Of a stretch of 64,000 nucleotides of DNA, positions 44,018 to 52,607 are shown piece by piece. This stretch comes from Acidicapsa ligni. GTDB taxonomy: Bacteria; Acidobacteriota; Terriglobia; Terriglobales; Acidobacteriaceae. The notes under the pieces were generated by a model. It did no database searches and was not told the DNA's origin. It saw only the letters and a list, made by a program, of their open reading frames with translations. How positions within the stretch are numbered: position 1 is the first letter of the stretch; each line of letters begins with the position of its first letter. Location: assembly GCF_025685655.1 (NCBI RefSeq), contig NZ_JAGSYG010000010.1:62001-126000 (forward strand), read 5' to 3'. A program made the translations under genes and the position numbers.

Positions 44018-45732
44018 TGACACTTGCAGCCCCCAGCTTTGTTATTGATCAATTTCTAACGCAGGAGCGCGAAAAAGATCTTCTTCGTTTCTCAACCGCT
44101 GGGAGTGTCGATGATGGAAAATCGACGCTCATCGGACGGCTTCTCTATGACACGCAATCGGTCTATGAAGATCAGGTTCGGTCCATTGAAGGCAAGGGAA
44201 CTACTGCTCCCGGTCAGATAGATTTCGCGCTCTTGACGGACGGTCTTCGTGCCGAGCGGGAGCAGGGTATCACCATCGATGTAGCCTACCGCTACTTCTC
44301 GACAGCTCGCCGCAAGTTCATCATCGCGGATACTCCAGGCCATGAACAATACACGCGCAACATGGCTACAGGTGCTTCAACAGCAGATGCGACCGTGGTG
44401 CTTCTCGACGCAAGCAAAGGCGTGTTGATGCAGTCGCGGAGGCATGCCTATATCGCATCGCTTCTCCGGGTGAAGCATGTCGTAGTTGCGGTAAATAAGA
44501 TGGATCTGATCGGTTATAGCGAAACTTCTTTTCGTACCATCGAACGTGATTTTCAGTTGGTCCTCGATCAGATAGCAAGTGATACCGGTAATCCTGTCGA
44601 AGCCACATTCATCCCTGTCAGTGCGCTTGCGGGTGACAACATCGTACATCGATCGACAGCGATGTCATGGTACGGTGGCCCTTCGCTTTTGGAAGTGCTT
44701 GAAGCCCTGCCGTCATCGCTGGATACCCGTTATGCGCCGTTCCGTTTTCCCGTGCAGCGTGTCATCCGGCCTGACCATACCTTTCGCGGATTTGCCGGTC
44801 AGATTGCTTCCGGCACGATTCGTCCCGGAGACACGATCACTGCTCTTCCATCCGGCAGAGTCGCGAAGATCTCTCGCATCGTCACCTGGGATGGAGACCT
44901 TTCCGAGGCTCACGCGCCGCTCTCGGTAACGCTTACTCTTGATAGAGAACTCGATATCAGCCGCGGTGATCTTATCGCGTCGTCACAGGCGCCTGCTTCC
45001 ATCGTAAAAACTTTTCCCGCTTCGCTCGTATGGATGGATCAGCGGCCACTTGCGCTTCATCGCCGCTATCTTTTGAAGCACAGCAGTCATTCAGTTCCAG
45101 CCGTCGTTTCCACTCTTGAATACAGAACCAATGTCGGCACACTTACGCATGAACCTGCTGCAACATTGGAAATGAATGGTATTGGCACCGTGACGATACA
45201 GGTGCTTCGCCCCATCGCTATTGATTCTTATGGAGAGGATCGTAGTACCGGCGCTTTCATCCTTATTGATCCAGAGACGAACGGTACCGTAGCCGCCGGC
45301 ATGGTCACTGACCTATCGCGATCTATCTCTACGAATGAAGAACCCGCTATCTCAGATGGACCAGTTACAAGTCAAGAAAGAGCCCAGCGTTGGGGACACC
45401 GTGGCGCACTCATCGAGTTCAGTGGCCCGGAAGAAATCCTCGATAAGATCGAGCGTTCTCTTTTTGCAAGAGGCGCAGTCACAAGCCGAATTCACTCTGC
45501 TTTATTGGAAACTCGCTCCGAGCAATCTGCGGCCATCATAGACTTTAATATCCAGTCGGGCTTCCTCGTCCTCGTCACATCTCTTCATGAAGCACGCACA
45601 GTGGTAGTACGAGCAGAGGGGCAGGAGATAGTGATCAATACTGACGATGAAAGCAAAGTGGTCTCCGCGGTTTATGCGTTACTGAGCCGTGTGCATATTA
45701 TCAACGCCTCCGGAAAGGCAGATGTTGAATGA
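44017..45732 (+). CDS. cysN: Sulfate adenylyltransferase subunit 1 (GTPase) with a degenerate APS-kinase-like tail
   Basis: GTG start overlapping the cysD stop by one base; 571 residues. GTPase domain: STAGSVDDGKSTLIGRLLYD (P-loop, about 26-45), DTPGHEQYTRNMATGAS (G3), NKMD (G4), then elongation-factor-like beta-barrels up to AGMV near residue 432. Ordinary CysN stops around there; here 115 more residues (about 457-571) begin WGHRGALIEFSGPEEILDKI and then ERSLFARG. This aligns by eye with the start of the APS kinase of CysNC fusions (GxxGAxxWFTGLSGSGKST, ALERxLFxRG), with the P-loop lost and the domain shortened. So sulfate activation to APS should work, while APS phosphorylation by this tail should not. 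The tail may be structural. The stop overlaps cysH (ATGA). Confidence 0.93.
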   Translation: MTLAAPSFVIDQFLTQEREKDLLRFSTAGSVDDGKSTLIGRLLYDTQSVYEDQVRSIEGKGTTAPGQIDFALLTDGLRAEREQGITIDVAYRYFSTARRKFIIADTPGHEQYTRNMATGASTADATVVLLDASKGVLMQSRRHAYIASLLRVKHVVVAVNKMDLIGYSETSFRTIERDFQLVLDQIASDTGNPVEATFIPVSALAGDNIVHRSTAMSWYGGPSLLEVLEALPSSLDTRYAPFRFPVQRVIRPDHTFRGFAGQIASGTIRPGDTITALPSGRVAKISRIVTWDGDLSEAHAPLSVTLTLDRELDISRGDLIASSQAPASIVKTFPASLVWMDQRPLALHRRYLLKHSSHSVPAVVSTLEYRTNVGTLTHEPAATLEMNGIGTVTIQVLRPIAIDSYGEDRSTGAFILIDPETNGTVAAGMVTDLSRSISTNEEPAISDGPVTSQERAQRWGHRGALIEFSGPEEILDKIERSLFARGAVTSRIHSALLETRSEQSAAIIDFNIQSGFLVLVTSLHEARTVVVRAEGQEIVINTDDESKVVSAVYALLSRVHIINASGKADVE

Positions 45733-46436
45733 GCACTTCAGAAATTGATTCGATCCACACACAAGTCAATGCGAAGCTGGATCACGTACGCGCCGCACTC
45801 GCTGCCGAAATCGGCGCCACTCATGATGTCTGTCTGACCTGCAGCTTCCAGGCAGAAGACGTACTGCTGACAAAGCTCGCTCTGGAACTCGACCCCACCA
45901 TTCCGGTTCTCTTTCTTGATACCGGTTATCACTTTCGCGAGACATACGAATATCGCGATCAGATAGCTAAAGACTGGCACTTGAATCTGATCAATCTGCT
46001 GCCGGAAAAGACAGTAGCAGAGCAGGAACTTGAGCATGGCCTTCTCTATCAATCCGCGCCTGACCAGTGCTGCAAGCTACGCAAGGTAGAGCCGCTCTTC
46101 AAGGCCGTGGGCGAATACCGTGTCTGGCTCACCGGTCTTCGGCGGGAACAGGCAAAAAGCCGTGCAGCGCTTGAAGAATCCGCACTCTTCACCCTCCCCG
46201 GCGGCAAGCAGGTTTTGAAGCTCGCGCCTCTCGCAGAGTGGACCACTCGCGATGTCTGGTATGCATGCGAACAGCTTGCGATTCCACTTTTGCCGCTGTA
46301 CGAACGAGGTTTCTCATCGATTGGATGTGAGCCGTGTACCACTCTTCCCCTCGACCCCAATGACCCGCGTTCAGGACGCTGGGCAGGTCGCAAAGTAGAA
46401 TGCGGCATACACATAGAAGCAGCATCGGCGAAGTAG
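45729..46436 (+). CDS. cysH: APS reductase (thioredoxin-dependent, [4Fe-4S] type)
   Basis: Starts in an ATGA overlap with cysN; 235 residues. Reduces adenylylsulfate to sulfite with thioredoxin. SFQAEDVLLTKLAL (about 39-52) and FLDTGYHFRETYEYRD (about 62-77) are the nucleotide-binding blocks. It carries both cysteine pairs of the iron-sulfur subfamily, C114-C115 (QCCKLRKVEPL) and C200-x2-C203 (GCEPCTTLP), that PAPS-specific CysH lacks, plus the catalytic cysteine C225 in ECGIH. RSGRWAG precedes it as in APS reductases. Together with cysDN this gives sulfate to APS to sulfite without PAPS, which explains why no intact APS kinase is present in the cluster. Confidence 0.95.
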   Translation: MSTSEIDSIHTQVNAKLDHVRAALAAEIGATHDVCLTCSFQAEDVLLTKLALELDPTIPVLFLDTGYHFRETYEYRDQIAKDWHLNLINLLPEKTVAEQELEHGLLYQSAPDQCCKLRKVEPLFKAVGEYRVWLTGLRREQAKSRAALEESALFTLPGGKQVLKLAPLAEWTTRDVWYACEQLAIPLLPLYERGFSSIGCEPCTTLPLDPNDPRSGRWAGRKVECGIHIEAASAK

Positions 46437-46464
46437 AGGCGCAGGCACTTCGCGAGGGCAACCA

Positions 46465-47232
46465 ATGCAATATGTCATCGGATTCGTAATCGCACTTTTC
46501 ATCGCGTTGACTGGTGTCGGAGCGGGCACCATCACCGTGCCGATCCTCGTATTGTTTTTGCGTGTCCCAGCTCCGATTGCTGTAGGCATCGGTCTCACCT
46601 TCTCTGCCGTTATCAAGCTCATACTGGTGCCGGCTCAGATTGTTCGCGGCAACGTAGCGTGGCGCACGCTTGGGTTTATGCTTCTTGGCGGCGCGCCGGG
46701 CGTAATCGTTGGTTCTCTGCTTTTGAAGCACCTGGTATCAGCCGGATCACAGAACCTGTTAAACGCGCTGCTAGGGGCCATCCTGGTAGCTACGGCAAGC
46801 TGGCAGATTCTCTTCTCATTTCGATCCATCAAAGGAGATCGCGAACGCCGCGATCGTAGCCCCTTACTCGCCTGGCTCATGTTTCCTGTAGGCGCAGAGG
46901 TAGGCTTTTCCTCTGCCGGTGCAGGAGCTCTCGGCAGTGCAGCGCTCCTAAGTCTCACATCTCTGTTGCCTGCTCAGGTTGTCGGTACAGATATAGCTTT
47001 TGGATTTGTTGTGTCACTTATAGGAAGCGGCGCACATTGGTTTTCAACAACCTCAAACCTGCAGCTTCTACTGCAACTCACCGCCGGAGGTATCGCAGGA
47101 GCAATCACCGGTACGCTTATTAGCAATGCCATTCCTCGTCGCCCCCTGCGCTTCGCGCTATGGCTATGGCTGCTTGTCCTCGGGGGCCAGTTTCTCTTCA
47201 CGAGCTATCACGTCTGGGCTGCTCCGCGATAG
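46465..47232 (+). CDS. TauE/SafE-family sulfite/organosulfonate exporter
   Basis: 255 residues, 28 bases after cysH, so probably in the same transcript. About eight hydrophobic helices. Family features are the N-terminal FIALTGVGAGTITVPILVLFL, the matching half-repeat VGFSSAGAGALGSAALLSLT at about 145-168, and small-residue-rich helices (GGAPGVIVGSLLLK, AGGIAGAITGTLISNAIP). TauE/SafE proteins move sulfite, sulfoacetate or related anions across the inner membrane. Beside an APS reductase, export of surplus sulfite to avoid toxicity is the natural reading. Direction and substrate cannot be read from the sequence. Confidence 0.88.
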   Translation: MQYVIGFVIALFIALTGVGAGTITVPILVLFLRVPAPIAVGIGLTFSAVIKLILVPAQIVRGNVAWRTLGFMLLGGAPGVIVGSLLLKHLVSAGSQNLLNALLGAILVATASWQILFSFRSIKGDRERRDRSPLLAWLMFPVGAEVGFSSAGAGALGSAALLSLTSLLPAQVVGTDIAFGFVVSLIGSGAHWFSTTSNLQLLLQLTAGGIAGAITGTLISNAIPRRPLRFALWLWLLVLGGQFLFTSYHVWAAPR

Positions 47233-47436
47233 ACGAGCTCCGTTTTCAAAGTAAAATTAGATCAAGAATACCTAGAGCGGTTTTGCATTCTGTTTCGTCT
47301 CATAAACAATTGCGATCGTCCATCGGAAGAAGTGTGCGTCGCGAGCTTCAATTTTTCCGCTAGTTTCATCTTTTCCAAACTTGGAATCGATGTCTCAGGT
47401 GTAGTTTCTCTACTTTCAGGAGTGCCTTGCTCTGTT

Positions 47437-50340
47437 ATGCCATGTTACCGCTTGTTGTCTCGCGCCCTTTTTTCGTTGATAGCGGCAATTATTTCTGTAG
47501 CCCCTATCGCATTGATGCTAAGCAGCATTGTTGGTAATGCCCAGTTAGCCAATCCCGGATCGAGCGGCTCCATTGTTGGAACCGTAGTGGATCCCCAGGG
47601 TGCAGTCGTGCCGGGTGCAAACCTGGCAATAACGAATGCTGCTGGTAAATCCGTAGTCGTTGTATGCGATGCATTAGGGAAGTATTCGGTCGAGGGACTA
47701 ACTCCCGGATCCTACACCATCGAAGTCCAGGCGTCCGGCTTTCGCACCACGCGAAAGGACGATGTTCTTATCAATTCCGGGGCGCCTCAACACCTGAATC
47801 TAACACTGGAGATCGCTGTTGATCAGCAGGAGGTAGTCGTCTCCGCAGCCGACACCACACTCGACTCCAGCCCTGAAAAAAATGGCGGAGCCATTGTCCT
47901 GAAAGGCTCCGACCTTCAGGCACTGTCCGATGATCAGGATGAAATGCAGCAGCAGTTGCAGGCCATGGCAGGCTCCGATCCGGAGACAGGAACGCAGTTT
48001 TATGTCGATGGATTCTCCGGCGGCAAGCTGCCACCCAAATCATCCATCCGTGAAATTCGCATCAATCAGAACCCCTACTCAGCGCAATATGACACGCTCG
48101 GCTACGGGCGAATTGAGATATTCACCAAGCCAGGCACGGACAAACTTCACGGCGACGTATGGATGCAAGGCAATGATTCGCCATTGAACGCGCGAAGTCC
48201 CTTCGTGACGACGCAACCGTCGTATTATTCCTATCAATTTGAAGGCGACGTCAACGGGCCAATCAATAAGACTGCATCCTACTTCGCAAGCACCTATTAC
48301 CAAAACGCTGTGAATGATTCGATTGTCAACGCATTCGTTCTGGATCCGTCCTTGAATCAGACCTCGTTCACGCAAGCTATCTCAAGTCCTACCACCAACC
48401 TTTCATCGACTTTCCGCGTCGATAAACAGATTGGCAAAGTACAAACGTTGAGCGTTCGCTATCAGTTGGAGAGAACGAAGCAGACCAATGGCGGTGTGGG
48501 TCAATTCAACTTGGCTTCGCAGGCCTTTAACAGTCTCAATACTGAGCAGGTCCTGCAGATCTCCGATACTCAGGCCTACGGCGCTAAGGTGGTAAACGAG
48601 ACAAGGTTCCAATATATTCGTGACCGCAACAATCAAACTGCGCTGACCGGAGGTCCAACAATCGCAGTGCAGGGCGCGTTTACCGGAGGTGGCAGCAGCC
48701 AGGGCTCAACACGCGACAATCAGGATCACTACGAGTTTCAGGATTATGTCCAGGTCACAGCCGGTACACATGAGTTCAACTTTGGCGGCCGTCTGCGTGG
48801 CGTTCGAGATGCGAATTACTCGACCACGAATTTCAATGGGCAATATACATTTGCCTCACTCGCCGCTTATCAGATCACCGAACAAGGGCTGAAAAACGGC
48901 CTGAGCCCGGCTGCAATTCGCGCTGCAGGTGGGGGAGCCAGTCAGTTCAGCCAGACTTCCGGCACACCCAGCGTAGCGGTATCGCTCGTCGATACTGGTC
49001 TTTATGCTGAAGACAACTGGAAGGTCAAGCCGGATATCACTCTTAGTCTGGGCTTGCGTTTTGAAACTCAGACAAAGATCCATGATCATGCAGACTTTGG
49101 ACCTCGTGTTGCCGCTTCATGGGCTATCCCCGGCGGTAAAAACAAGCCTCCAAAAGCAGTACTCCGCACCGGCGGAGGCTTCTTTTATCAGCGATTTCAA
49201 TCGACGAATCTGTTACAGGCTCAACGGCAGAATGGCGTAACAGAAACAGAGTCTGTAGTGAATCTACCCGATTTTTATCCCGCGACCTGCACGACGAACG
49301 CTGCTCAATGCGCTTCTTCAAATGTAAGTTCGCCAACTGTATATCAAGTCAGCCCTGTGATACGTTCGCCGTATATCTTCATGGCTGGCGCTGGCATAGA
49401 TAAACCCATCAGCAAGTACGGTTCGCTCTCCGCGAACTATATCTTCTCCCGCGGGGAGCATCTCTTCCTGACAAGAAACATCAATGCACCTCTTCCCGGA
49501 ACGTATGATCCATCGGACCCATCCAGCGGCACTCGTCCCACGGACTCCAACGAAAATATCTATGAATACGACTCCGAAGGGGCATCAGGACGCAATCGAC
49601 TTATCGTCAATGGCAATGTGCGCATCAAGCCCCTCAGTCTCTTCGGCTATTACATGCTGAGTAAGGTCAATACGAATACTGCCGGAATCGGTACGTTTCC
49701 ATCGAATCAGTACGATCTTCATGTAGATTATGGACGAGCCTCGTATGACGTGCGCAACCGCCTGTTCCTTGGCGGATTCACCAAACTTCCCTGGGGATTT
49801 GGGCTCAACCCATTCATCATTTATCAGTCCAGCGCGCCTTTCAACATCGTTGTAGGAGAAGATCTCAACGGCGACACTCAGTTCAACGATCGTCCTGCGT
49901 TTGCCACTGACCTCACTCGCTCCAGCGTCTATCACACTAAATGGGGCGTTTTCGATGCGCAGCCAATCGCCGGTCAGAAAATCATTCCGATCAATTACGG
50001 CAAAGGCCCCGGACTCTTCATTACGAATCTCCGATTGACCAAGAATTTCTCTTTCGGACCAGCCATACCTGACGAGAATCCTCCACCAGCGCCGACGCCT
50101 GCAAAAGACGACAAGGCAACGACAAAGACTCCAGCTAAGCCAGTGAAAAAAGTGATTGAGCGAAAGTACAACCTGGGCTTCAGCCTAAGTTCCGATAATG
50201 TCTTTAATCACGTCAATCTGGCTCCGCCAATCGGCGTCCTCGGTTCACCGCTATTTGGCACCTCAACATCGCTCACCACCGTCTTTGGCTCAGGTTCTGC
50301 AAACCGCACAGTCAACCTGGACATGTTCTTCCGCTTCTAA
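47437..50340 (+). CDS. Oar-like TonB-dependent receptor closing the sulfur locus
   Basis: The frame is open from 47332, but the ATG at 47437 begins a clean export signal (MPCYRLLSRALFSLIAAIIS, to GNAQ). No good ribosome binding site precedes either start, so the N-terminus is uncertain; 967 residues from 47437. CarboxypepD_reg-like domain (GTVVDPQGAVVPGANLAIT, YSVEGLTPGSYTIEVQASGF), plug (ALSDDQDEMQQQLQAMAGSD, QFYVDGFSGGKLP, GYGRIEIFTKPGTDKLHGDV), barrel ending TVNLDMFFRF. The plug is shorter and more divergent than in the receptor at 39602. A Pro/Lys/Thr-rich insertion (PPPAPTPAKDDKATTKTPAK) interrupts the last barrel strands. Followed by a strong terminator, so it ends the block that begins near 39.6 kb. 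Confidence 0.86.
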   Translation: MPCYRLLSRALFSLIAAIISVAPIALMLSSIVGNAQLANPGSSGSIVGTVVDPQGAVVPGANLAITNAAGKSVVVVCDALGKYSVEGLTPGSYTIEVQASGFRTTRKDDVLINSGAPQHLNLTLEIAVDQQEVVVSAADTTLDSSPEKNGGAIVLKGSDLQALSDDQDEMQQQLQAMAGSDPETGTQFYVDGFSGGKLPPKSSIREIRINQNPYSAQYDTLGYGRIEIFTKPGTDKLHGDVWMQGNDSPLNARSPFVTTQPSYYSYQFEGDVNGPINKTASYFASTYYQNAVNDSIVNAFVLDPSLNQTSFTQAISSPTTNLSSTFRVDKQIGKVQTLSVRYQLERTKQTNGGVGQFNLASQAFNSLNTEQVLQISDTQAYGAKVVNETRFQYIRDRNNQTALTGGPTIAVQGAFTGGGSSQGSTRDNQDHYEFQDYVQVTAGTHEFNFGGRLRGVRDANYSTTNFNGQYTFASLAAYQITEQGLKNGLSPAAIRAAGGGASQFSQTSGTPSVAVSLVDTGLYAEDNWKVKPDITLSLGLRFETQTKIHDHADFGPRVAASWAIPGGKNKPPKAVLRTGGGFFYQRFQSTNLLQAQRQNGVTETESVVNLPDFYPATCTTNAAQCASSNVSSPTVYQVSPVIRSPYIFMAGAGIDKPISKYGSLSANYIFSRGEHLFLTRNINAPLPGTYDPSDPSSGTRPTDSNENIYEYDSEGASGRNRLIVNGNVRIKPLSLFGYYMLSKVNTNTAGIGTFPSNQYDLHVDYGRASYDVRNRLFLGGFTKLPWGFGLNPFIIYQSSAPFNIVVGEDLNGDTQFNDRPAFATDLTRSSVYHTKWGVFDAQPIAGQKIIPINYGKGPGLFITNLRLTKNFSFGPAIPDENPPPAPTPAKDDKATTKTPAKPVKKVIERKYNLGFSLSSDNVFNHVNLAPPIGVLGSPLFGTSTSLTTVFGSGSANRTVNLDMFFRF

Positions 50341-50362
50341 TCTCTAACGTAAGCCACTGAAT

Positions 50363-50409
50363 AAAAGCGCCTTTCTGCCGCCGGTATCCCCAGGCAGAAG
50401 GCGCTTTTT
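50363..50409. terminator. Bidirectional intrinsic terminator
   Basis: AAAAGCGCCTTTCTGCC (50363-50379) pairs with GGCAGAAGGCGCTTTTT (50393-50409) with a single bulged base, around a 13-base loop, and runs into T's after the right arm and A's before the left. It starts 23 bases after the receptor stop. Confidence 0.92.
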
Positions 50410-50514
50410 ATTACGCACTAAAAAAATAGATATTTTCTGAAACGCTTTCCTTCAAGAGACACCATCCCACATCAGGCCCCTGTTGATGAGCACGCCTGGG
50501 GTGGAGGAAGTTTC

Positions 50515-50895
50515 ATGCAGACGAGCGCAATTTTCATAAAACTGGTTCTCGCTTCACTCGTGGTCTGGAGGTTGACACAGCTTCTCTCCAGCACCGATAA
50601 GTCGCGAAATCTAACTGATCTTATTGTGCAAAATAAAAGCTCCAACTTTTGGGGACGAGCTCAGGCCCTGCTCTGTTGCATCGCTCTCTGGATCGCTTCA
50701 CCTGCAGCAATTTTTCTAAATAATGGATTCGTCGGTCTGGCTCTTCATTGGCTGGCGATCGCCGCAGCCGCATTTCTATTGGAAGAAACATCCACCGACG
50801 CATACAGGGATGCATACCAGAAAGACTCCGGGAAAGAGATCTTAGAAGGAGATATGCCGTGTGCCATAGCCACAATTCACCCACCCTTGAAATAG
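50515..50895 (+). CDS. Small inner-membrane protein, DUF1360-like in shape
   Basis: 126 residues with GGAGGAAG 6-7 bases upstream of the ATG. An N-terminal helix (IFIKLVLASLVVWRLTQLL) with the RLTxLL motif seen in DUF1360 proteins, a polar loop, then hydrophobic segments ALLCCIALWIASPAAIFL and GLALHWLAIAAAAFLLEE. The tail after about residue 95 is polar. DUF1360 resemblance rests only on the N-terminal motif and overall shape, and the paired cysteines normally seen in that family are reduced to CC. It stands alone between a terminator and the sigma/CHAT cluster. Function is unknown. Confidence 0.6.
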   Translation: MQTSAIFIKLVLASLVVWRLTQLLSSTDKSRNLTDLIVQNKSSNFWGRAQALLCCIALWIASPAAIFLNNGFVGLALHWLAIAAAAFLLEETSTDAYRDAYQKDSGKEILEGDMPCAIATIHPPLK

Positions 50896-51208
50896 CCAAC
50901 AAGGTAATAGTCGACAAGGCAAATGACCGCGCCTGGAAAGCATCCTCTTGCATATCGCAGCCGTGCTCTGGAATGTGCGCGTGCAGGAAGACATGCGTCC
51001 AGGAAGCTTTGTATCCTTCCGCGATTGATACTCCGGTCCCGAGCGTTGAGTTATCGCTCCAATTCTCACCCCTGCAAATGCAGAGCATCAGGCCAATCCT
51101 ATGACATGCGCACAGCCGTTACACTCGCAATCAATCGCTCCCTATGGTGGTTCCTCGCTCCCTGCCGCGATGCTATACTTGCGTCCACTTAGAAGGACGG
51201 CCGCCACC
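50896..51208. other. Intergenic region with candidate promoter for the sigma/CHAT cluster
   Basis: 313 bases with no convincing gene. TATACT at 51174-51179 could be a -10 element (the matching -35 region TTCCTC is poor), placing the transcript start near 51186 and supporting the TTG at 51209 as sigma-factor start. AGAAGGA lies at 51191-51197. Confidence 0.4.
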
Positions 51209-51805
51209 TTGAAATTTCAAGCGTTCGATGCAGATTATCTGGAGAGCCTTCGTGCCGGAGATTTCCGCACACAGGAGCACTTCGTCTGCTATTTCACTGA
51301 TTTGATTCACATGAAGCTGCGCTCTCGGCTCCAATCGCAACAGGCCATCGAAGATGTGCGCCAGGAGACTTTCGCTCGCGTGTTAGCCATCATCCGAAAG
51401 GATGGAGGCCTGCGCCAGCCCGAGCGGCTTGGCCCGTTCGTCAATACGGTCTGCAACAATGTCCTGCTTGAACACTATCGGCAATCTTCGCGCAGTGATT
51501 CGCTTGATGAAGAAGGCAAGCCCGAGTTGCCCGCTACCGGAAGAAGCAGTCTGGATCTTGCCGAATCCAAACAGGCCGAAGAGCAAGTTAGAGAGGTATT
51601 AGAAGAAATGCCTCTCAAAGACAGGTTGTTGTTGAAGGCGGTTTTCCTCGACGAACGAGATCGAGATGAAGTGTGCCGCGAATTTGGAGTGGACTCCGAT
51701 TATCTTCGCGTCTTGTTACATAGAGCGAAGAAAGTATTCAAGGCCACTTATCTAAGGCGCATAGGAAGCCACCTTCCCATCGACTCAAAGGTGAAACAAG
51801 CATGA
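51209..51805 (+). CDS. ECF-type RNA polymerase sigma factor
   Basis: The frame is open from 51101, but the TTG at 51209 is favoured: AGAAGGA upstream, a -10-like TATACT before it, and a 198-residue product of normal ECF length. Region 2: FVCYFTDLIHMKLRSRLQ, then AIEDVRQETFARVLAII (DVRQETF is the -10 recognition helix). Region 4: PLKDRLLLKAVFLDERDRDE, then VCREFGVDSDYLRVLLHRA as the HTH. The stop overlaps the start of the anti-sigma gene (ATGA), so the two are coupled. It heads a four-gene row that ends with a CHAT protease. The region between 2 and 4 is Ser/Glu-rich and short, as in ECF factors. Confidence 0.87.
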   Translation: MKFQAFDADYLESLRAGDFRTQEHFVCYFTDLIHMKLRSRLQSQQAIEDVRQETFARVLAIIRKDGGLRQPERLGPFVNTVCNNVLLEHYRQSSRSDSLDEEGKPELPATGRSSLDLAESKQAEEQVREVLEEMPLKDRLLLKAVFLDERDRDEVCREFGVDSDYLRVLLHRAKKVFKATYLRRIGSHLPIDSKVKQA

Positions 51806-52563
51806 AATCAACAAGAGATCACGTGCCATTTGTCATACATGGCGGAGAGGAAATCGAACCCATGGATCATCATGAGGCAATTACGATGATGGCGTCAGAG
51901 CGCTATCTGCTAGGAGATTTGAACCCGGAGCTGCGCGACGCCTATGAAGAGCATCTCTTCGATTGCCCTGAATGCGCGTCCGATGTACGCTCCGGAATGA
52001 TGTTTATCGATCACGCAAAAGCTGTGCTGCCAAGCATGGTTGCAGATATGCAGCCTGCGCAGTCCATCATGCCCATCAAGCCCGCGGCCACGCAGAAGAA
52101 TTGGTTTTCATCCTTCTCTGCATGGTTGCGCCCAGCGCTTCTGGTTCCAGCTTTCGCGGCCCTATTGGCTGTTATCGCCTATCAGAATATTGTTACTTAT
52201 CCAGCGCTGCAAACAGCCGCGAACGAACCAAGGCTGCTTCCCTGGACCACGCTTCATAACGCGACCCGCGGCGGCCACCAGGTTATTGTCGCTGACCGCA
52301 GGCAGGGTGGAGCGTTGATCATCAATGTCCCACAGGACACGATTTATCCCACTTATACGTTTGATCTATACGACTCTGACGGCAAACGTGTCTGGACGAA
52401 AACAGCAGCATCCACTGCGAATCCAGATGCTTCCTGGTCGCTCTGGATTCCCGGAGGTATCTTCACAGAAGGTTCGTACAAACTTGCGATTCAGGGTGTA
52501 ACATCAGGGGGCGAGAGCGTCCCAGTCGAACAGAGTACCTTTGACCTTCAGATTCAAAAGTAG
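51802..52563 (+). CDS. Membrane anti-sigma factor with zinc-finger-like N-terminus
   Basis: 253 residues, starting in a 4-base overlap with the sigma gene. N-terminal domain: YLLGDLNPELRDAYEEHLFD then CPEC, with His66-like spacing (EEHLFDCPEC = HxxxCxxC), the zinc-binding anti-sigma core. A transmembrane helix (WLRPALLVPAFAALLAVIAY, about 107-126) follows. The periplasmic part (about 130-253) is all-beta: QVIVADRRQGGALIINVPQD, YPTYTFDLYDSDGKRVW, WSLWIPGGIFTEGSYKLAIQ, a fold like small envelope-sensing domains. It should hold the ECF sigma at the membrane until a signal or cleavage releases it. The unknown protein and the TPR-CHAT protease downstream are candidates for that input. Confidence 0.82.
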   Translation: MKSTRDHVPFVIHGGEEIEPMDHHEAITMMASERYLLGDLNPELRDAYEEHLFDCPECASDVRSGMMFIDHAKAVLPSMVADMQPAQSIMPIKPAATQKNWFSSFSAWLRPALLVPAFAALLAVIAYQNIVTYPALQTAANEPRLLPWTTLHNATRGGHQVIVADRRQGGALIINVPQDTIYPTYTFDLYDSDGKRVWTKTAASTANPDASWSLWIPGGIFTEGSYKLAIQGVTSGGESVPVEQSTFDLQIQK

Positions 52564-52607
52564 ATGCTCCCGAGAAAATGGGATAGGACGAAAGGCAGAA
52601 CATATTC

